A DNA stretch of 64,000 nucleotides from Laterigemmans sp052161645 (lineage in GTDB: Bacteria > Planctomycetota > Planctomycetia > Pirellulales > Pirellulaceae). The position numbers were made by a program, and so were the translations under genes. The notes beneath the pieces are model-generated. The model was not told the DNA's origin, ran no database searches, and saw only the letters and a program-made list of their open reading frames with translations. The stretch is taken from NCBI GenBank assembly GCA_052161645.1, contig CP197414.1; one strand, 5' to 3'. Shown here in pieces: positions 44,761 to 54,086 of this stretch; positions within the stretch are counted from its first letter, which is position 1; every line of letters begins with the position of its first letter.

Positions 44761-45552
44761 ATGCGCAAACGGAGCGGTTTCACGCTTGTTGAACTCTTGG
44801 TCGTCATTGCCATTATCGGTATCTTGATCGCGATCCTGCTGCCAGCCGTGCAAACGGCTCGCGAAGCGGCTCGCAAGACAAATTGTAAGAATAACCTTAA
44901 GCAAATCGGCTTGGCGCTGCAGCACTATCATGACGTGCACAAGAGCCTACCGACCGGTTGCATTGAGTGGCGGAGTTGGCAAGCTCCTCCTACCCACAGG
45001 CAGTTCGCTTGGTCAGCGTTTTTGCTGCCATTTCTAGAACAACAAGCGGTGCATCAGCAAATCGATTTCCGGGTGCCATTCGATCATCCCGCCAACGCGG
45101 CCGCCGCAGCGGTAACGCTGGATGTTTATCTGTGCCCCAGCACATCGCGTGAAGTGAGCGTGGCTGCTTCCAACGTCGCGGCGCGAGGCCCCACAGATTA
45201 CGGCGGATTGTTTGGTGAAACTTTAGTTGATCGTCGGCAAGATGATGGCGTCTTTTTGTATGGACGTAGCATCGCCTTTCGTGACGTTGTCGACGGATTG
45301 TCGTACACGCTGGCCGTTTCGGAAGATGTGGGCGGTCCCGATAGCGAATGGATAAACGGTCGCAATGTATTCGTGCAGTCGGGTGGCATTAATGATCCTG
45401 ACGTTTGGATTGGCGACAACGAAATTCGCAGCGACCATCCCGCCGGTGCGATGGGATTGTTTCTCGACGCGCACGTGCAATTTTTGGCTGATTCAATTGA
45501 TCATAGGGTGTTAGCAGCAATCATCACGCGGGCCGGACGTGAAGTCTACTAA
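44761..45552 (+). CDS. DUF1559 pilin-like protein, first gene after the cobalamin riboswitch
   Basis: A 263-residue protein, shorter than usual for the family. It has a prepilin signal and hydrophobic helix (RKRSGFTLVELLVVIAII, GILIAILLPAVQ), the conserved REAARKTNCKNNLKQIGLAL, and a C-terminal DHPAGAMGLFLDAHVQFLAD that corresponds to the H-X9-DG box with DA in place of DG. It is probably exported and perhaps assembled into a surface fibre. Directly downstream of a cobalamin riboswitch, its expression should fall when cobalamin is plentiful. Its role with cobalamin is inferred only from position. Confidence 0.88.
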   Translation: MRKRSGFTLVELLVVIAIIGILIAILLPAVQTAREAARKTNCKNNLKQIGLALQHYHDVHKSLPTGCIEWRSWQAPPTHRQFAWSAFLLPFLEQQAVHQQIDFRVPFDHPANAAAAAVTLDVYLCPSTSREVSVAASNVAARGPTDYGGLFGETLVDRRQDDGVFLYGRSIAFRDVVDGLSYTLAVSEDVGGPDSEWINGRNVFVQSGGINDPDVWIGDNEIRSDHPAGAMGLFLDAHVQFLADSIDHRVLAAIITRAGREVY

Positions 45553-45623
45553 TCAGCTCCATGAATTTCTGACCTCGATCTGACAACAAGCATAATGCGT
45601 TTTCAATAGCAAAGATATTTCAC

Positions 45624-46610
45624 ATGAATGATCCAATAAATAGTTGTAATGCCGTTGAAAAGGTTGCTAGCTCGTTCGTCCATTTTGGCAGGCTGTTTCG
45701 CTGCTCGATTTTGAACGGCTGTTTGGTGGCCTTCTGCAGCTTAGTACTACCCGCTTCGCTCCAGGCGGAGGTGATTGTTGACTTTGAAGAGTTGACTCTG
45801 TTTACGGGAACTAGCGGAGCCACAGACGGGCAAGCTGGCGGACAATTTTATAATGGCAATGATGGCTCCAATGCATCAAACTCCGACGGTTGGTCCAGCA
45901 ACACGGCACATTTCTCTAATAGCTTAGCGTTCGATCCAGACTTTGGTGGTTTCTGGTCAGGTTGGGCTTATTCCAACGTGGTAAACTCGGTTTCACCTGG
46001 CTTTATGAACCAGTATGCAGCTTTTCCCGGCGGTGGCTCTGATGGTCTAGGCGGAGTCGATGTGGGTGGGACTTACGCGGTGGCCTATACGGGAAGTCAA
46101 CTGAACACCACCAGTTCCGTTATTCAGTTTTCAAAAGCGACCGCCGTCTCGTCGCTGGATTTAGTCAACACTACCTACTTGGCTCGCTATGTGATGGACA
46201 ACGCGCCCGCTGCCTATCCCGATCGAGATAACCTGCTCGACGGCGAATTCGTAAGGTTGCGGATCGAGGCGCTGGATGCTGGCGGGCAAGTCATCGGTAG
46301 CCATCTGGAAACGTTGGCTGATTTTGGGGCGGCCGGCACCGAGGATGACTTTGTGCTGGTGGACTGGACAAGAGTAGACTTGAGTGGCTTGGGCCTTATG
46401 CACGGACTGCAGTTTGTCGTCGATTCGAACGTGACTTCCACTTTCGATGGCATTACCTATGTCGATCCGCCCGCCTATTTTGCCATCGACAACATGGCGA
46501 TTACGGCCGTCCCGGAGCCTGGTACGTTTGCTGCTTTGGGAGTAGCCTCCTTAGTGGTCTATGTCGGTCGCCGAAGAGGTCGTCAAAAGTGTGATTTGCG
46601 AGCCTCATAG
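45624..46610 (+). CDS. DUF4465 protein with PEP-CTERM anchor (candidate cobalamin-binding surface protein)
   Basis: A 328-residue secreted protein with an N-terminal hydrophobic signal (NGCLVAFCSLVLPASLQA). The DUF4465 pattern is clear: VIVDFEELTLFTG, WAYSNVVNSVSPGFMNQYAA, FPGGGSDG, LDLVNTTYLARYVM, FVRLRIEALDAGGQ, DFVLVDWTRVDLSGLGL and PAYFAIDNM. It ends AVPEPGTFAALGVASLVVYV followed by basic RRRGR, a PEP-CTERM sorting tail. To my knowledge DUF4465 includes the Bacteroides BtuH surface cobalamin-binding lipoproteins; this recollection could not be checked here. The upstream riboswitch fits that role. It lies 71 bp after the DUF1559 gene. Confidence 0.85.
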   Translation: MNDPINSCNAVEKVASSFVHFGRLFRCSILNGCLVAFCSLVLPASLQAEVIVDFEELTLFTGTSGATDGQAGGQFYNGNDGSNASNSDGWSSNTAHFSNSLAFDPDFGGFWSGWAYSNVVNSVSPGFMNQYAAFPGGGSDGLGGVDVGGTYAVAYTGSQLNTTSSVIQFSKATAVSSLDLVNTTYLARYVMDNAPAAYPDRDNLLDGEFVRLRIEALDAGGQVIGSHLETLADFGAAGTEDDFVLVDWTRVDLSGLGLMHGLQFVVDSNVTSTFDGITYVDPPAYFAIDNMAITAVPEPGTFAALGVASLVVYVGRRRGRQKCDLRAS

Positions 46611-46677
46611 GTGTACAAAAGCGTTTGGCGTGTACCAATTCGTTGGCATCATTTAGCATAAGCCGGAGCAGCCTGAT

Positions 46678-46884
46678 TTGTCGAAAAATAAACCCGCCGA
46701 GGAGACCCCGGTCGAATCTCCATGTATCAACGTTTGCGAATTAAGTCAGCAGCAAGTGTGCATTGGCTGCGGCCGGCATGTCAGCGAAGTCGCCCTGTGG
46801 GGTTCGTTAAGCAACCAGGTTAAATCAGAAGTGTTGCGGAAAGCTAGGACGCGTCTCGGCGAGCGTGCCGAGCGAAAGAGTTAA
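46678..46884 (+). CDS. DUF1289 Cys-rich small protein
   Basis: A 68-residue protein starting at TTG 46678, with GGAG (46663-46666) at a usable distance. It carries the DUF1289 motif SPCINVCELSQQQVCIGCGR with four cysteines (CxxxC and CxxC), then VALWGSLSNQVKSEVLRKAR. It may bind a metal or iron-sulfur cluster; the family has no fixed function. It sits 67 bp downstream of the DUF4465 gene and may be part of the same transcript or merely a passenger. Confidence 0.82.
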   Translation: MSKNKPAEETPVESPCINVCELSQQQVCIGCGRHVSEVALWGSLSNQVKSEVLRKARTRLGERAERKS

Positions 46885-47006
46885 CAACCGAACTGCGAGG
46901 CGGGTGGCGCGGCTTGGCGATAGCCGCTGTGTTTCGTCGCTTTTTGTGAAGTTTGACAGAGTTCAGTGAATTTAAGATTTAGTGTATTTTGGTATTTACC
47001 CATTGA

Positions 47007-47588
47007 GTGAGTAAAAAGATGCGAGTGCGAATGATGGATCTGAGAATGTCCGCAATGTCGAGCTACCTGATGGTGGTCGGCTTGGTACTGCTGTGCGCCG
47101 TCTCGAGGTTGCTACCGCATCCACCTAATTTTACTCCTGTCGCTGCGATCGCTCTGTTTGCTGGAGCAACATTGGCCAGCACTCGTATCGCTTTGTTGGT
47201 ACCTTTGCTGGGGATGATATTGAGCGACTTGGTGATTGGTATGCATGGATTGGCGATGGTAGTCTACGGAGCGTTGGCGCTGAACGTCTTGCTCGGTCGC
47301 TGGTTGCAAGGAAAGCCTAGCGTGTTTGGGATCGCCGGTGCCACCTTGGCCGGTGCGACCGCTTTCTTTTTGATCACAAATTTTGCCTGCTGGGTGCAAG
47401 CGGGCAATTTAACGCTCGCGGCCCTGGTGAAATGTTACGTAGCGGCAATTCCATTTTTTGGCAACACGCTGGCCGGTGATGTAACCTTTACGGCGATTAT
47501 TTTCGGCACCGCGACGGCGGCAAACTGGCTAGCCGCGGGGCGGCATCGCCAGTGTTCGCTAAGTAGTCCCAACGGCAACGCTGCCTGA
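47007..47588 (+). CDS. DUF6580-type membrane protein (ECF S-component-like)
   Basis: A 193-residue membrane protein from GTG 47007 (ATGs at 47019, 47031 and 47034 are alternatives). Five to six membrane helices are visible, for example SSYLMVVGLVLLCAVSRLL, FTPVAAIALFAGATL, IALLVPLLGMILSDLVIG, GLAMVVYGALALNVLL, GATLAGATAFFLITNFACWV and the closing FFGNTLAGDVTFTAIIFG. Size and layout resemble substrate-binding S components of ECF vitamin transporters; the motifs NFTPVAAIALFAGA and NTLAGD are those of DUF6580. An exact TTGACA at 46953-46958 could give it its own promoter, so operon membership is not certain. A cobalamin-related role is inferred. Confidence 0.72.
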   Translation: MSKKMRVRMMDLRMSAMSSYLMVVGLVLLCAVSRLLPHPPNFTPVAAIALFAGATLASTRIALLVPLLGMILSDLVIGMHGLAMVVYGALALNVLLGRWLQGKPSVFGIAGATLAGATAFFLITNFACWVQAGNLTLAALVKCYVAAIPFFGNTLAGDVTFTAIIFGTATAANWLAAGRHRQCSLSSPNGNAA

Positions 47589-47619
47589 GCGGAGTCTCTC
47601 CGGGTGGCGGCAGTTAGCG

Positions 47620-49365
47620 TTACGGCAACCGGCTGATTCGCGATTGGTTGCGGGCCCGTTCGATTGCCGCGGTGAGAATGGCGTCGTCTTGCGTGGTCGC
47701 CAAGTGTCCGTCGTCGGTGGGGCGAGCCATGATGTGCGTGGGCATTACCGGCACATGAGGCTCGACACCTTGTTCACTGATGGCGACGTTCTTTGGCGAA
47801 AAGAATTTGGCCGTCGTCAAGCACAGTCCAGCGCGAGCCTTTTCCATCCTGAATATGCCTTGCACGCTGCCCTTTCCATAAGTGCGTTGGCCGATCAGCA
47901 CGCCTCGCTCTGAATCGCGAATCGCTCCGGCGAAGATCTCACTGGCACTGGCGCTATCCCCGTCGATCAGCACGTACAGCGGCACATTCCAGGTCTTGGG
48001 GCGGTGGGCAAAGTATTCAAAGTTTTCTCGCACGTTGCGACCGCGAGTCGAGACAATGCGACCCTGTTCGACGAAGCGATCAGCCACTTCCACTGCCGTC
48101 GACAACAGCCCACCGGGGTTGCCTCGCAGGTCCATGATCAGTTGACGCATCCCTTGGCGGTGAAGCGACCAGAGGGCGTTTTCGATATCCCGCGTGGTTG
48201 TCATTTGAAAGTTGGTGAGGCGAAAATATCCGGTACCCGAATCGACATCGATGATCTGAACATTCTCGACGCTGGGCACTTCGACGCGACGACGAGGAAC
48301 TTGCAGGCTAATCGTTTCCCCAGTCTGCTTGACCAGGTCGATAGCCACCAGTGAATCCTCCGGGCCACGCAGCATATCGGCGACATCGTCGGGATCGTTG
48401 TCCTTGGTTTTCATGCCGGCGACGGAGACAATCGCGTCTCCAGCTAGCAGACCGAACTCTTCCGCTGGGCCACCGGGGATCACATTGATGATCTTTAAAC
48501 GATCGCCCTCTGATTTGAGCTCTACACCTAGCCCGACAAAGTTTCCTTCGATGTTTGAGAAGGTATCGTCGAGTTGACTCGAGGTGAGAAAACGCGAGTA
48601 GGGGTCTAGCGTGCTAATTGCTCCACAGACATATTCCATCAACACCGCGGTGCTGGATAATCCCAGTTCACGACGCGCTACACCGGCCACATGCGAGGCG
48701 TGAGCGCGGAGATCGAACCGCGTGTTCGCCGGGCGACCAACGATTTGGCGATGAACGTTTTGGCGAAAGCTCTCCACTTTCCGCGGATCGACACCTGCCA
48801 AGTGCGTGGCGACGAAGGTCGGTTCGGAAAGGGCGACTTCTAAAGAGGCGGTCCCGTAGCGAAGGATCTGTGACCACTGCGGCGACTCTACGTAGTGCGT
48901 CTCCAGATTAGCCAGGACCTCGGCGTAGAGGTCGAGCGTCTGCGAGGCTGGCAACTCGCCAATCGACTGCAGAAAAGAATGATCTTCATAACGACGGTTA
49001 ACATCGAAATGTAATCGGCAGATCAGCAATCGACGCTGTAAATTTTGGTCTTGCTTCCATTGTCGCGTGGCCGCTTCGTAGTGACGAATGGCGTCACCCC
49101 AGAGTCCCGCATCTTCCAGTGAACGACCATCTTCGATGGCGGCTTGTGGAGAAGCCCAGCGTTTTTCTGAAGCAGCACTTGAGGAGTCGGGGGCAGAGTC
49201 GCCTGCCGGCAAAGGGACTACTTGCGAGTCATGGGGAGCTGCCGGATCGTGGGCAGCTGGTGCAACGAAATTATTTTGGGAGTAGACAGCAGATTGCGGA
49301 ATCGAGGAAATCAACGCGGCAGCGGCCGCGAAGCGAAATACAAACCTGCGAATGGAGCAATTCAT
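47620..49365 (-). CDS. Carboxyl-terminal processing protease (S41, CtpA type)
   Basis: A 581-residue exported protease with signal peptide (FVFRFAAAAALISSIPQSAV). A variable helical region precedes the PDZ domain (GVELKSEGDRLKIINVIPGG, PAEEFGLLAGDAIVSVAG) near residues 270-350. The S41 core has GYFRLTNFQ, LIMDLRGNPGGLLSTAVEVA, the nucleophile in DGDSASASEIFAGAI and the general base Lys in GQRTYGKGSVQGIF. It degrades or trims periplasmic proteins at their C-termini. It is convergent with the DUF6580 gene, 32 bp apart. The N-terminal 200 residues before the PDZ are longer than in E. coli CtpA homologues. Confidence 0.9.
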   Translation of the reverse strand: MNCSIRRFVFRFAAAAALISSIPQSAVYSQNNFVAPAAHDPAAPHDSQVVPLPAGDSAPDSSSAASEKRWASPQAAIEDGRSLEDAGLWGDAIRHYEAATRQWKQDQNLQRRLLICRLHFDVNRRYEDHSFLQSIGELPASQTLDLYAEVLANLETHYVESPQWSQILRYGTASLEVALSEPTFVATHLAGVDPRKVESFRQNVHRQIVGRPANTRFDLRAHASHVAGVARRELGLSSTAVLMEYVCGAISTLDPYSRFLTSSQLDDTFSNIEGNFVGLGVELKSEGDRLKIINVIPGGPAEEFGLLAGDAIVSVAGMKTKDNDPDDVADMLRGPEDSLVAIDLVKQTGETISLQVPRRRVEVPSVENVQIIDVDSGTGYFRLTNFQMTTTRDIENALWSLHRQGMRQLIMDLRGNPGGLLSTAVEVADRFVEQGRIVSTRGRNVRENFEYFAHRPKTWNVPLYVLIDGDSASASEIFAGAIRDSERGVLIGQRTYGKGSVQGIFRMEKARAGLCLTTAKFFSPKNVAISEQGVEPHVPVMPTHIMARPTDDGHLATTQDDAILTAAIERARNQSRISRLP

Positions 49366-49967
49366 GCGCGATATCCAACGGGCTCAAGTGGGAGGTCCGA
49401 CCAACAAGGGGAGGCGGTCGGCATGGCCGCGACAGCACGCGAGGCCATAGCAATCTAGCTCACAGAATGTGCCCGGTCAAAAAAACAGAGTGACCCGTTG
49501 GTGGGCCTATTCCGCATGATCCCTAGAAGCTGAATTTGGGCGGTCGGATTATTCCGATCGATTCCGTTTTCACTAGGAAAAAATCTGATGATCTGTGCGA
49601 AAAAAGTCTCTGCTTTTGGCGATTCCCGTCGCATCTCACAATTACCGGCGGCCGCATCAAGGGGCGCGGACTCGGCTCGTAAAGGGCTTCATAAGAACGA
49701 TATGCATGTCCCCGTCGCGGGTCAATCTTTGCGCGGGAAAAGCGCGTTGACTTTGCGCGGGAAAAGCGCGTTGAAAGATGGTCAAGGCGGTACCGGTCAG
49801 CTTGCTTGTGGACTGCTCAGGGACGAAGTTGCTTGCTACGGTGCCGCCGGTCGGGTAGGTTGCGTTATTGATATTGGTGCGGATACACCCACTTGCCTTC
49901 GTTTGGTCAGCAAGGCGGATTTCTGCTGTTTACCGGGCATTGAAATTTTTACATCGGGACCGCGACA
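49366..49967. other. Intergenic region with 24-bp direct repeat and hairpin
   Basis: 602 bp between divergent genes. Two adjacent copies of a 24-bp unit containing TTTGCGCGGGAAAAGCGCG occupy 49727-49750 and 49751-49774; each holds a small palindrome (CGCG...CGCG). A hairpin with an 8-bp stem lies at 49541-49560 (CGGTCGGA, loop TTAT, TCCGATCG). A 127-codon frame at 49588-49971 spans both repeats, has no domain, and is not called. Confidence 0.6.
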
Positions 49968-51848
49968 ATGAATGGTAACAACCCAGGTCCAATGCGCGCT
50001 CGGCTGCTGTGGGGACTTTTGTTCGCGGCTATCTGCACGTTGATGATTGGCTTGCTTTGTAAAGACGAAGTGAGCCAATATCTAGCGACTTTAAAGCAGC
50101 AAGCGGCCGTCGAAGCCATTCGGCAACGCGGAGGTGTCGTCTTATCGCAGCCCTCCGAACCATTTAACGTGATCAGCGTCGACCTCAGGAATGTAACGCC
50201 GGACGCTGAGTTATTTCGCTCGCTTACTCAGTTTTCCGGGCTTGAACGATTGACGCTTGATGGCTGGAATTTGCAGCCCGACGAATGCCAGCTGCTTGCC
50301 GACCAACAACAACTGCAGGCCCTTTCCTTGGACAATACAAATTTCGGCGATGCCCAAGTGGGATGTCTGCCGCCAGAGCTCAGTCGATTGTCGCTCTCGG
50401 GAACGGCCGTCACGAACGAGAGCCTCAAACATCTCGGGCAAATGATTGGTTTAACTAGCTTGGACATTACGAACACCAACGTCACATCCGAGGGACTTCA
50501 GCAGCTGGAGTCACTCACCTACTTGCGGACGCTCTTAGTTGATGAACAGTGCATCACAAGGGACACGGCCCAATTACTGCAAAGCATGAAGCTGGAAAGT
50601 GTGGATATTTTGGTGACGGACAACGCGGGTAAAACAACCCATGCTCTGCTGGCCGAATTAGCCATTCCCAATCTCAGGGGACGTGATGCCAACGATTTTA
50701 TTCTGTGGGACGCGGAGAAGGACTGGTGTTACACGCTGGCGGGTGTTGTCGAAGCGTTGACCGCTGAATGTAAACTGGATGCCGCAGAGAGTGCTCAATT
50801 ACTGGAATCGCTCTCCTCGGCCGCTGACTTGGGCGGGCGACGCGAGCAGGAACTCACGTCCATGTTTTTATACTATGTCTTGGGTTATTTAGTTTTCTCA
50901 CGGGAGATGATTGAAATCCAGTCGCTCGATGATTTCTTTCAAGAGCTAGACAAGCCGCCGAATGCTGCCAACAGCTTGGGAATTTATCGCTTCGGGAGAG
51001 AAAAGTTCACCGATGCAGATGTTCCTCGCCTGCTCGAAGCCATGCGTTCTCCGCCGGGGGCCAGTGCAAAATGTTTATACTTTTTGGGAACCCACCTGGT
51101 GATTCATCATGGAATCGCGTTGCTGGAAGTTCAGCAGGAGCTCGAACGTTTGTTGGCACATCAAGAAAAGCATGTCCGCTACGCCACGATCTGTGCTTTC
51201 AGCTATGGTGGTGCCAATGCTTCATTGCCCGATGAGCAGTGGGGGCCAAATGAAGCGGCAGATACTTTCGCTTTCCCCTTGTTGCGGAAGATCGGTGCAG
51301 ATGAAAGCGAAGCCGCGGATATTCGCTCGGCCGCGTGTCGCGTGCTGGTGGAGATCGCCCAGCGACGTCCGCAGTTGGCCGCCGAAGTCGTCCCTTTAAT
51401 TGCCGACTCGCTGGCCAGCGAGGATCTCTCGGTTCGCGAGTCCGGACGCTATCTTGGCCGGATCGTTGCCTCGGCACCCGCGGCGGCTGTGGCGTCGATG
51501 CCACAGTTGTTGAGCACACTGAGTGAGCTTGATTGCCACACGGCCCCCGTCTCTTACGCAGCCGCCTCGGCTCCTGTGACAGCGGAGCAGATTCACGCGC
51601 GGGATGTGTTGGCAGCCCTCTCGGTGATCGCGGCGGTAGACCCGGACGCATCACGGCAGCTTGCATTTGAATACTTTGAACGGCTCCGTGAAAAAAAAAT
51701 GATTGGACCATTCTCCCCACTGTTGTCCAAAAATACTCCTGATTTAAGTCGCTCGATCGTGCTGGAATTGCTGCAAGCACCGCAGCGGCCCGCTGGTGAA
51801 TTGGCAGCTGTGGCCCGGACCATTCGGGACCTGAACAAGGAACTCTGA
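49968..51848 (+). CDS. Membrane-anchored LRR / HEAT-like protein
   Basis: A 626-residue protein with an N-terminal membrane helix (LLWGLLFAAICTLMIGLLC, residues about 13-31). Residues about 70-210 hold leucine-rich repeats (SGLERLTLDGWNLQPDECQL, QLQALSLDNTNFGDAQVG, LSRLSLSGTAVTNESLKH, LTSLDITNTNVTSEGLQQ) of the ribonuclease-inhibitor/bacterial type. The C-terminal half is alpha-helical with HEAT-like units (SEAADIRSAACRVLVEIAQR, LIADSLASEDLSVRESGRYL). It is probably a protein-interaction scaffold outside or at the membrane. No catalytic motif and no family name recognised for the whole. Confidence 0.65.
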   Translation: MNGNNPGPMRARLLWGLLFAAICTLMIGLLCKDEVSQYLATLKQQAAVEAIRQRGGVVLSQPSEPFNVISVDLRNVTPDAELFRSLTQFSGLERLTLDGWNLQPDECQLLADQQQLQALSLDNTNFGDAQVGCLPPELSRLSLSGTAVTNESLKHLGQMIGLTSLDITNTNVTSEGLQQLESLTYLRTLLVDEQCITRDTAQLLQSMKLESVDILVTDNAGKTTHALLAELAIPNLRGRDANDFILWDAEKDWCYTLAGVVEALTAECKLDAAESAQLLESLSSAADLGGRREQELTSMFLYYVLGYLVFSREMIEIQSLDDFFQELDKPPNAANSLGIYRFGREKFTDADVPRLLEAMRSPPGASAKCLYFLGTHLVIHHGIALLEVQQELERLLAHQEKHVRYATICAFSYGGANASLPDEQWGPNEAADTFAFPLLRKIGADESEAADIRSAACRVLVEIAQRRPQLAAEVVPLIADSLASEDLSVRESGRYLGRIVASAPAAAVASMPQLLSTLSELDCHTAPVSYAAASAPVTAEQIHARDVLAALSVIAAVDPDASRQLAFEYFERLREKKMIGPFSPLLSKNTPDLSRSIVLELLQAPQRPAGELAAVARTIRDLNKEL

Positions 51849-51938
51849 AGCCGCTTGATATTGACGCAGCGAGGGGTGGCGTTCTACAGTCCGCGCCCCT
51901 TGACGCGTTAAAATCCCCATCAGAGGACGCTGGGCTTC

Positions 51939-54086
51939 GTGCGGCGATCTAGAACAGGACCAGCTGAGCTTGTTGTCTGCTGCCCGCTCGGGCTTGCCGA
52001 CCAGCGGACGCGTGCGCTGCTCGTATTGCTGTTGGCGATGCTTGTCAGCCTCAGTTCGGGCTGTGGGACAACGCGCTACATCACCAAGCGGCCCACGCGA
52101 GAAAATTCGCTAGCCAACACGCTGAATTTGCTCAGCCGCAAGGGTCCGCAGCTACAAGAACGGACGTCATTAGTCCTGCGACGCTACAGTCTTGCTGATG
52201 AATACGAACAATCACCAGCGCTAACGTTGCAAAAATTGCACGCGATGGCCAGCGATGCGGCCGATACCGAACGGCAGTTTGCCGTGGCCGAGTTAGCTTA
52301 CATCGAAGGCAAAAAAGCGGAGCGAGCCAAGCAGATTGCTGTGGCGCTGGATTATTATTCCTCGGCTCTGATCTCAAGTTACGAGTATTTATTCGCGCGT
52401 CAATTCGAGACAACGCGTAGCGCATATGACCCTCAGTTCCGGGGGGCTTGCGATCTTTACAATGAAGCGCTCGAAGATAGCCTGCGGTTGCTTTGCCAAG
52501 ATCATCGCTTAAAGCCAGGGCAAACTTACACAATCTCGGCGGGCGACCGTCAGTTCACAATTGAAACCGTGATGCGCGGTGGTTGGGATGCGGATGAGTT
52601 CGATCACTTCGAGTTCGTCAGCGATTATCAGATCGAAGTGCTGAACAATCGGCACCGCACTTTCGGCATCGGAGTTCCGCTGGTGGCGGTCCGCAAACCA
52701 CCGGCAGAAAACACGCGAAAAGAATCGTTCTATCCGGAAGGTCTGAGTTTTCCCGTTACGGCACTCCTTCGCGCAGTGCCAAATGAAGCCGCGCCAAATG
52801 AACATGCGAATGCCACGAATGCATTAATGGCTCTCCAGCCAACAAACCAATTTGGGTCGCCGCTGAACGCGATGATGGAAACTCAGGGCGAGGGTGGACA
52901 GCCGCTCCCTCGTTTACCGCGGAACCCCCGCTGTGTGTTGGAGTTCTTTGATCCGCTCAGCCAGAACGAGATCTACCTGGCTAACCAATGGGTGCCTCTT
53001 CAGACCGACTTGACCACGCCGCTGGCTTTTTTCCTCGATACGCCACAGTTCCGAGAGCGGAATTCGGCGACTCGAAACTTGCTCTATACGAATCAGGTGC
53101 AAGACGAAAAAGGCTTGTTCATGCTCGAGCCTTACGACCCGGAGCGGATTCCGGTGGTGATGGTGCACGGTTTGTGGTCCAGCCCGCTGACCTGGATGGA
53201 CATGTTTAATGATCTGCGCAGTTTCCCGGAGATTCGCGAGCGCTATCAGTTCTGGTTTTACCTTTATCCAACGGGGCAACCATTCTGGATCAGCGCCACG
53301 CAGATGCGGCAGGACCTAGCGAAGACTCGTGAGAGCTTTGATCCCGGGCACGAACACTCGGCGATGGATCAGATGGTATTGGTCGGGCACAGCATGGGCG
53401 GCTTGGTCAGTCGGATGCAAGCGATTGAAAGTGGGGATGATTTTTGGCGAATTGTCAGTGACAAACCGGTCGATCAGTTACAGGGCGATCCCGACGACAT
53501 CCACAAATTAGTCAGCACGCTGACTTTCAAGCCGAACGCAGCTGTTTCTCGAGTGATTACAATCGCCACGCCCCACCGGGGCAGCGAGTTTGCGAACCCA
53601 TATACTCAGTGGTTGGCAAAGAAATTCATTGAGCTGCCGCGAATGGTGATTGGCACGGGCAGTCGATTGGTGCGGAACAACCCGGGGGTCTTTAAGGACA
53701 CCGAGTTATTGACCACCGACACATCAATTGATTCACTTTCACCCGACTCTGAGATTTTTCCAGTGATGTTGCGAGCGAAGTCTTCGCCACGGGTGCGATA
53801 TCACAACATCATCGGGATCAGCGACAAGGCCCGTGGAATCATGGGAAGTAGTAACGGAGCATCCGATGGTGTGGTCTCATTGACCAGCGCCGAATTTGAG
53901 GACGCGGTCAGCGAATTGCGAGTGAACGCCGACCATGTTTCAATCCACACCAAGCCCGAATCGATTCTCGAAGTACGTCGCATTCTGATGCAGCACTTGC
54001 GAGAGATCGATCGAAATGACCGCGTCGCCCAGGCCTCAGATTCCGCAGCCGGGGAGCAACCGCAGGGTGCGGGCGGTGAGCGTTAA
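51939..54086 (+). CDS. Lipase-like alpha/beta hydrolase lipoprotein
   Basis: A 715-residue protein from GTG 51939. The signal ends in LLVLLLAMLVSLSSGC, a lipobox, followed by GTTRYI. Residues about 60-390 are an N-terminal extension of unknown fold. From there an alpha/beta hydrolase begins: RIPVVMVHGLWSSPLTWMDM, QFWFYLYPTGQPFW, LVGHSMGGLVSRMQ (nucleophile Ser near residue 485), VITIATPHRGSEFANP, SDGVVSLTSAEF and NADHVSIHTKPE (His). This is the layout of PGAP1/lipase-type esterases. It probably sits at the inner face of the outer membrane. The stop codon overlaps that of csrA on the other strand. Confidence 0.8.
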   Translation: MRRSRTGPAELVVCCPLGLADQRTRALLVLLLAMLVSLSSGCGTTRYITKRPTRENSLANTLNLLSRKGPQLQERTSLVLRRYSLADEYEQSPALTLQKLHAMASDAADTERQFAVAELAYIEGKKAERAKQIAVALDYYSSALISSYEYLFARQFETTRSAYDPQFRGACDLYNEALEDSLRLLCQDHRLKPGQTYTISAGDRQFTIETVMRGGWDADEFDHFEFVSDYQIEVLNNRHRTFGIGVPLVAVRKPPAENTRKESFYPEGLSFPVTALLRAVPNEAAPNEHANATNALMALQPTNQFGSPLNAMMETQGEGGQPLPRLPRNPRCVLEFFDPLSQNEIYLANQWVPLQTDLTTPLAFFLDTPQFRERNSATRNLLYTNQVQDEKGLFMLEPYDPERIPVVMVHGLWSSPLTWMDMFNDLRSFPEIRERYQFWFYLYPTGQPFWISATQMRQDLAKTRESFDPGHEHSAMDQMVLVGHSMGGLVSRMQAIESGDDFWRIVSDKPVDQLQGDPDDIHKLVSTLTFKPNAAVSRVITIATPHRGSEFANPYTQWLAKKFIELPRMVIGTGSRLVRNNPGVFKDTELLTTDTSIDSLSPDSEIFPVMLRAKSSPRVRYHNIIGISDKARGIMGSSNGASDGVVSLTSAEFEDAVSELRVNADHVSIHTKPESILEVRRILMQHLREIDRNDRVAQASDSAAGEQPQGAGGER

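Noticed and set aside
49588..49971. 127-codon open frame upstream of the LRR gene
   Set aside because: No recognisable domain, no RBS, spans the 24-bp repeats, and overlaps the next start codon.
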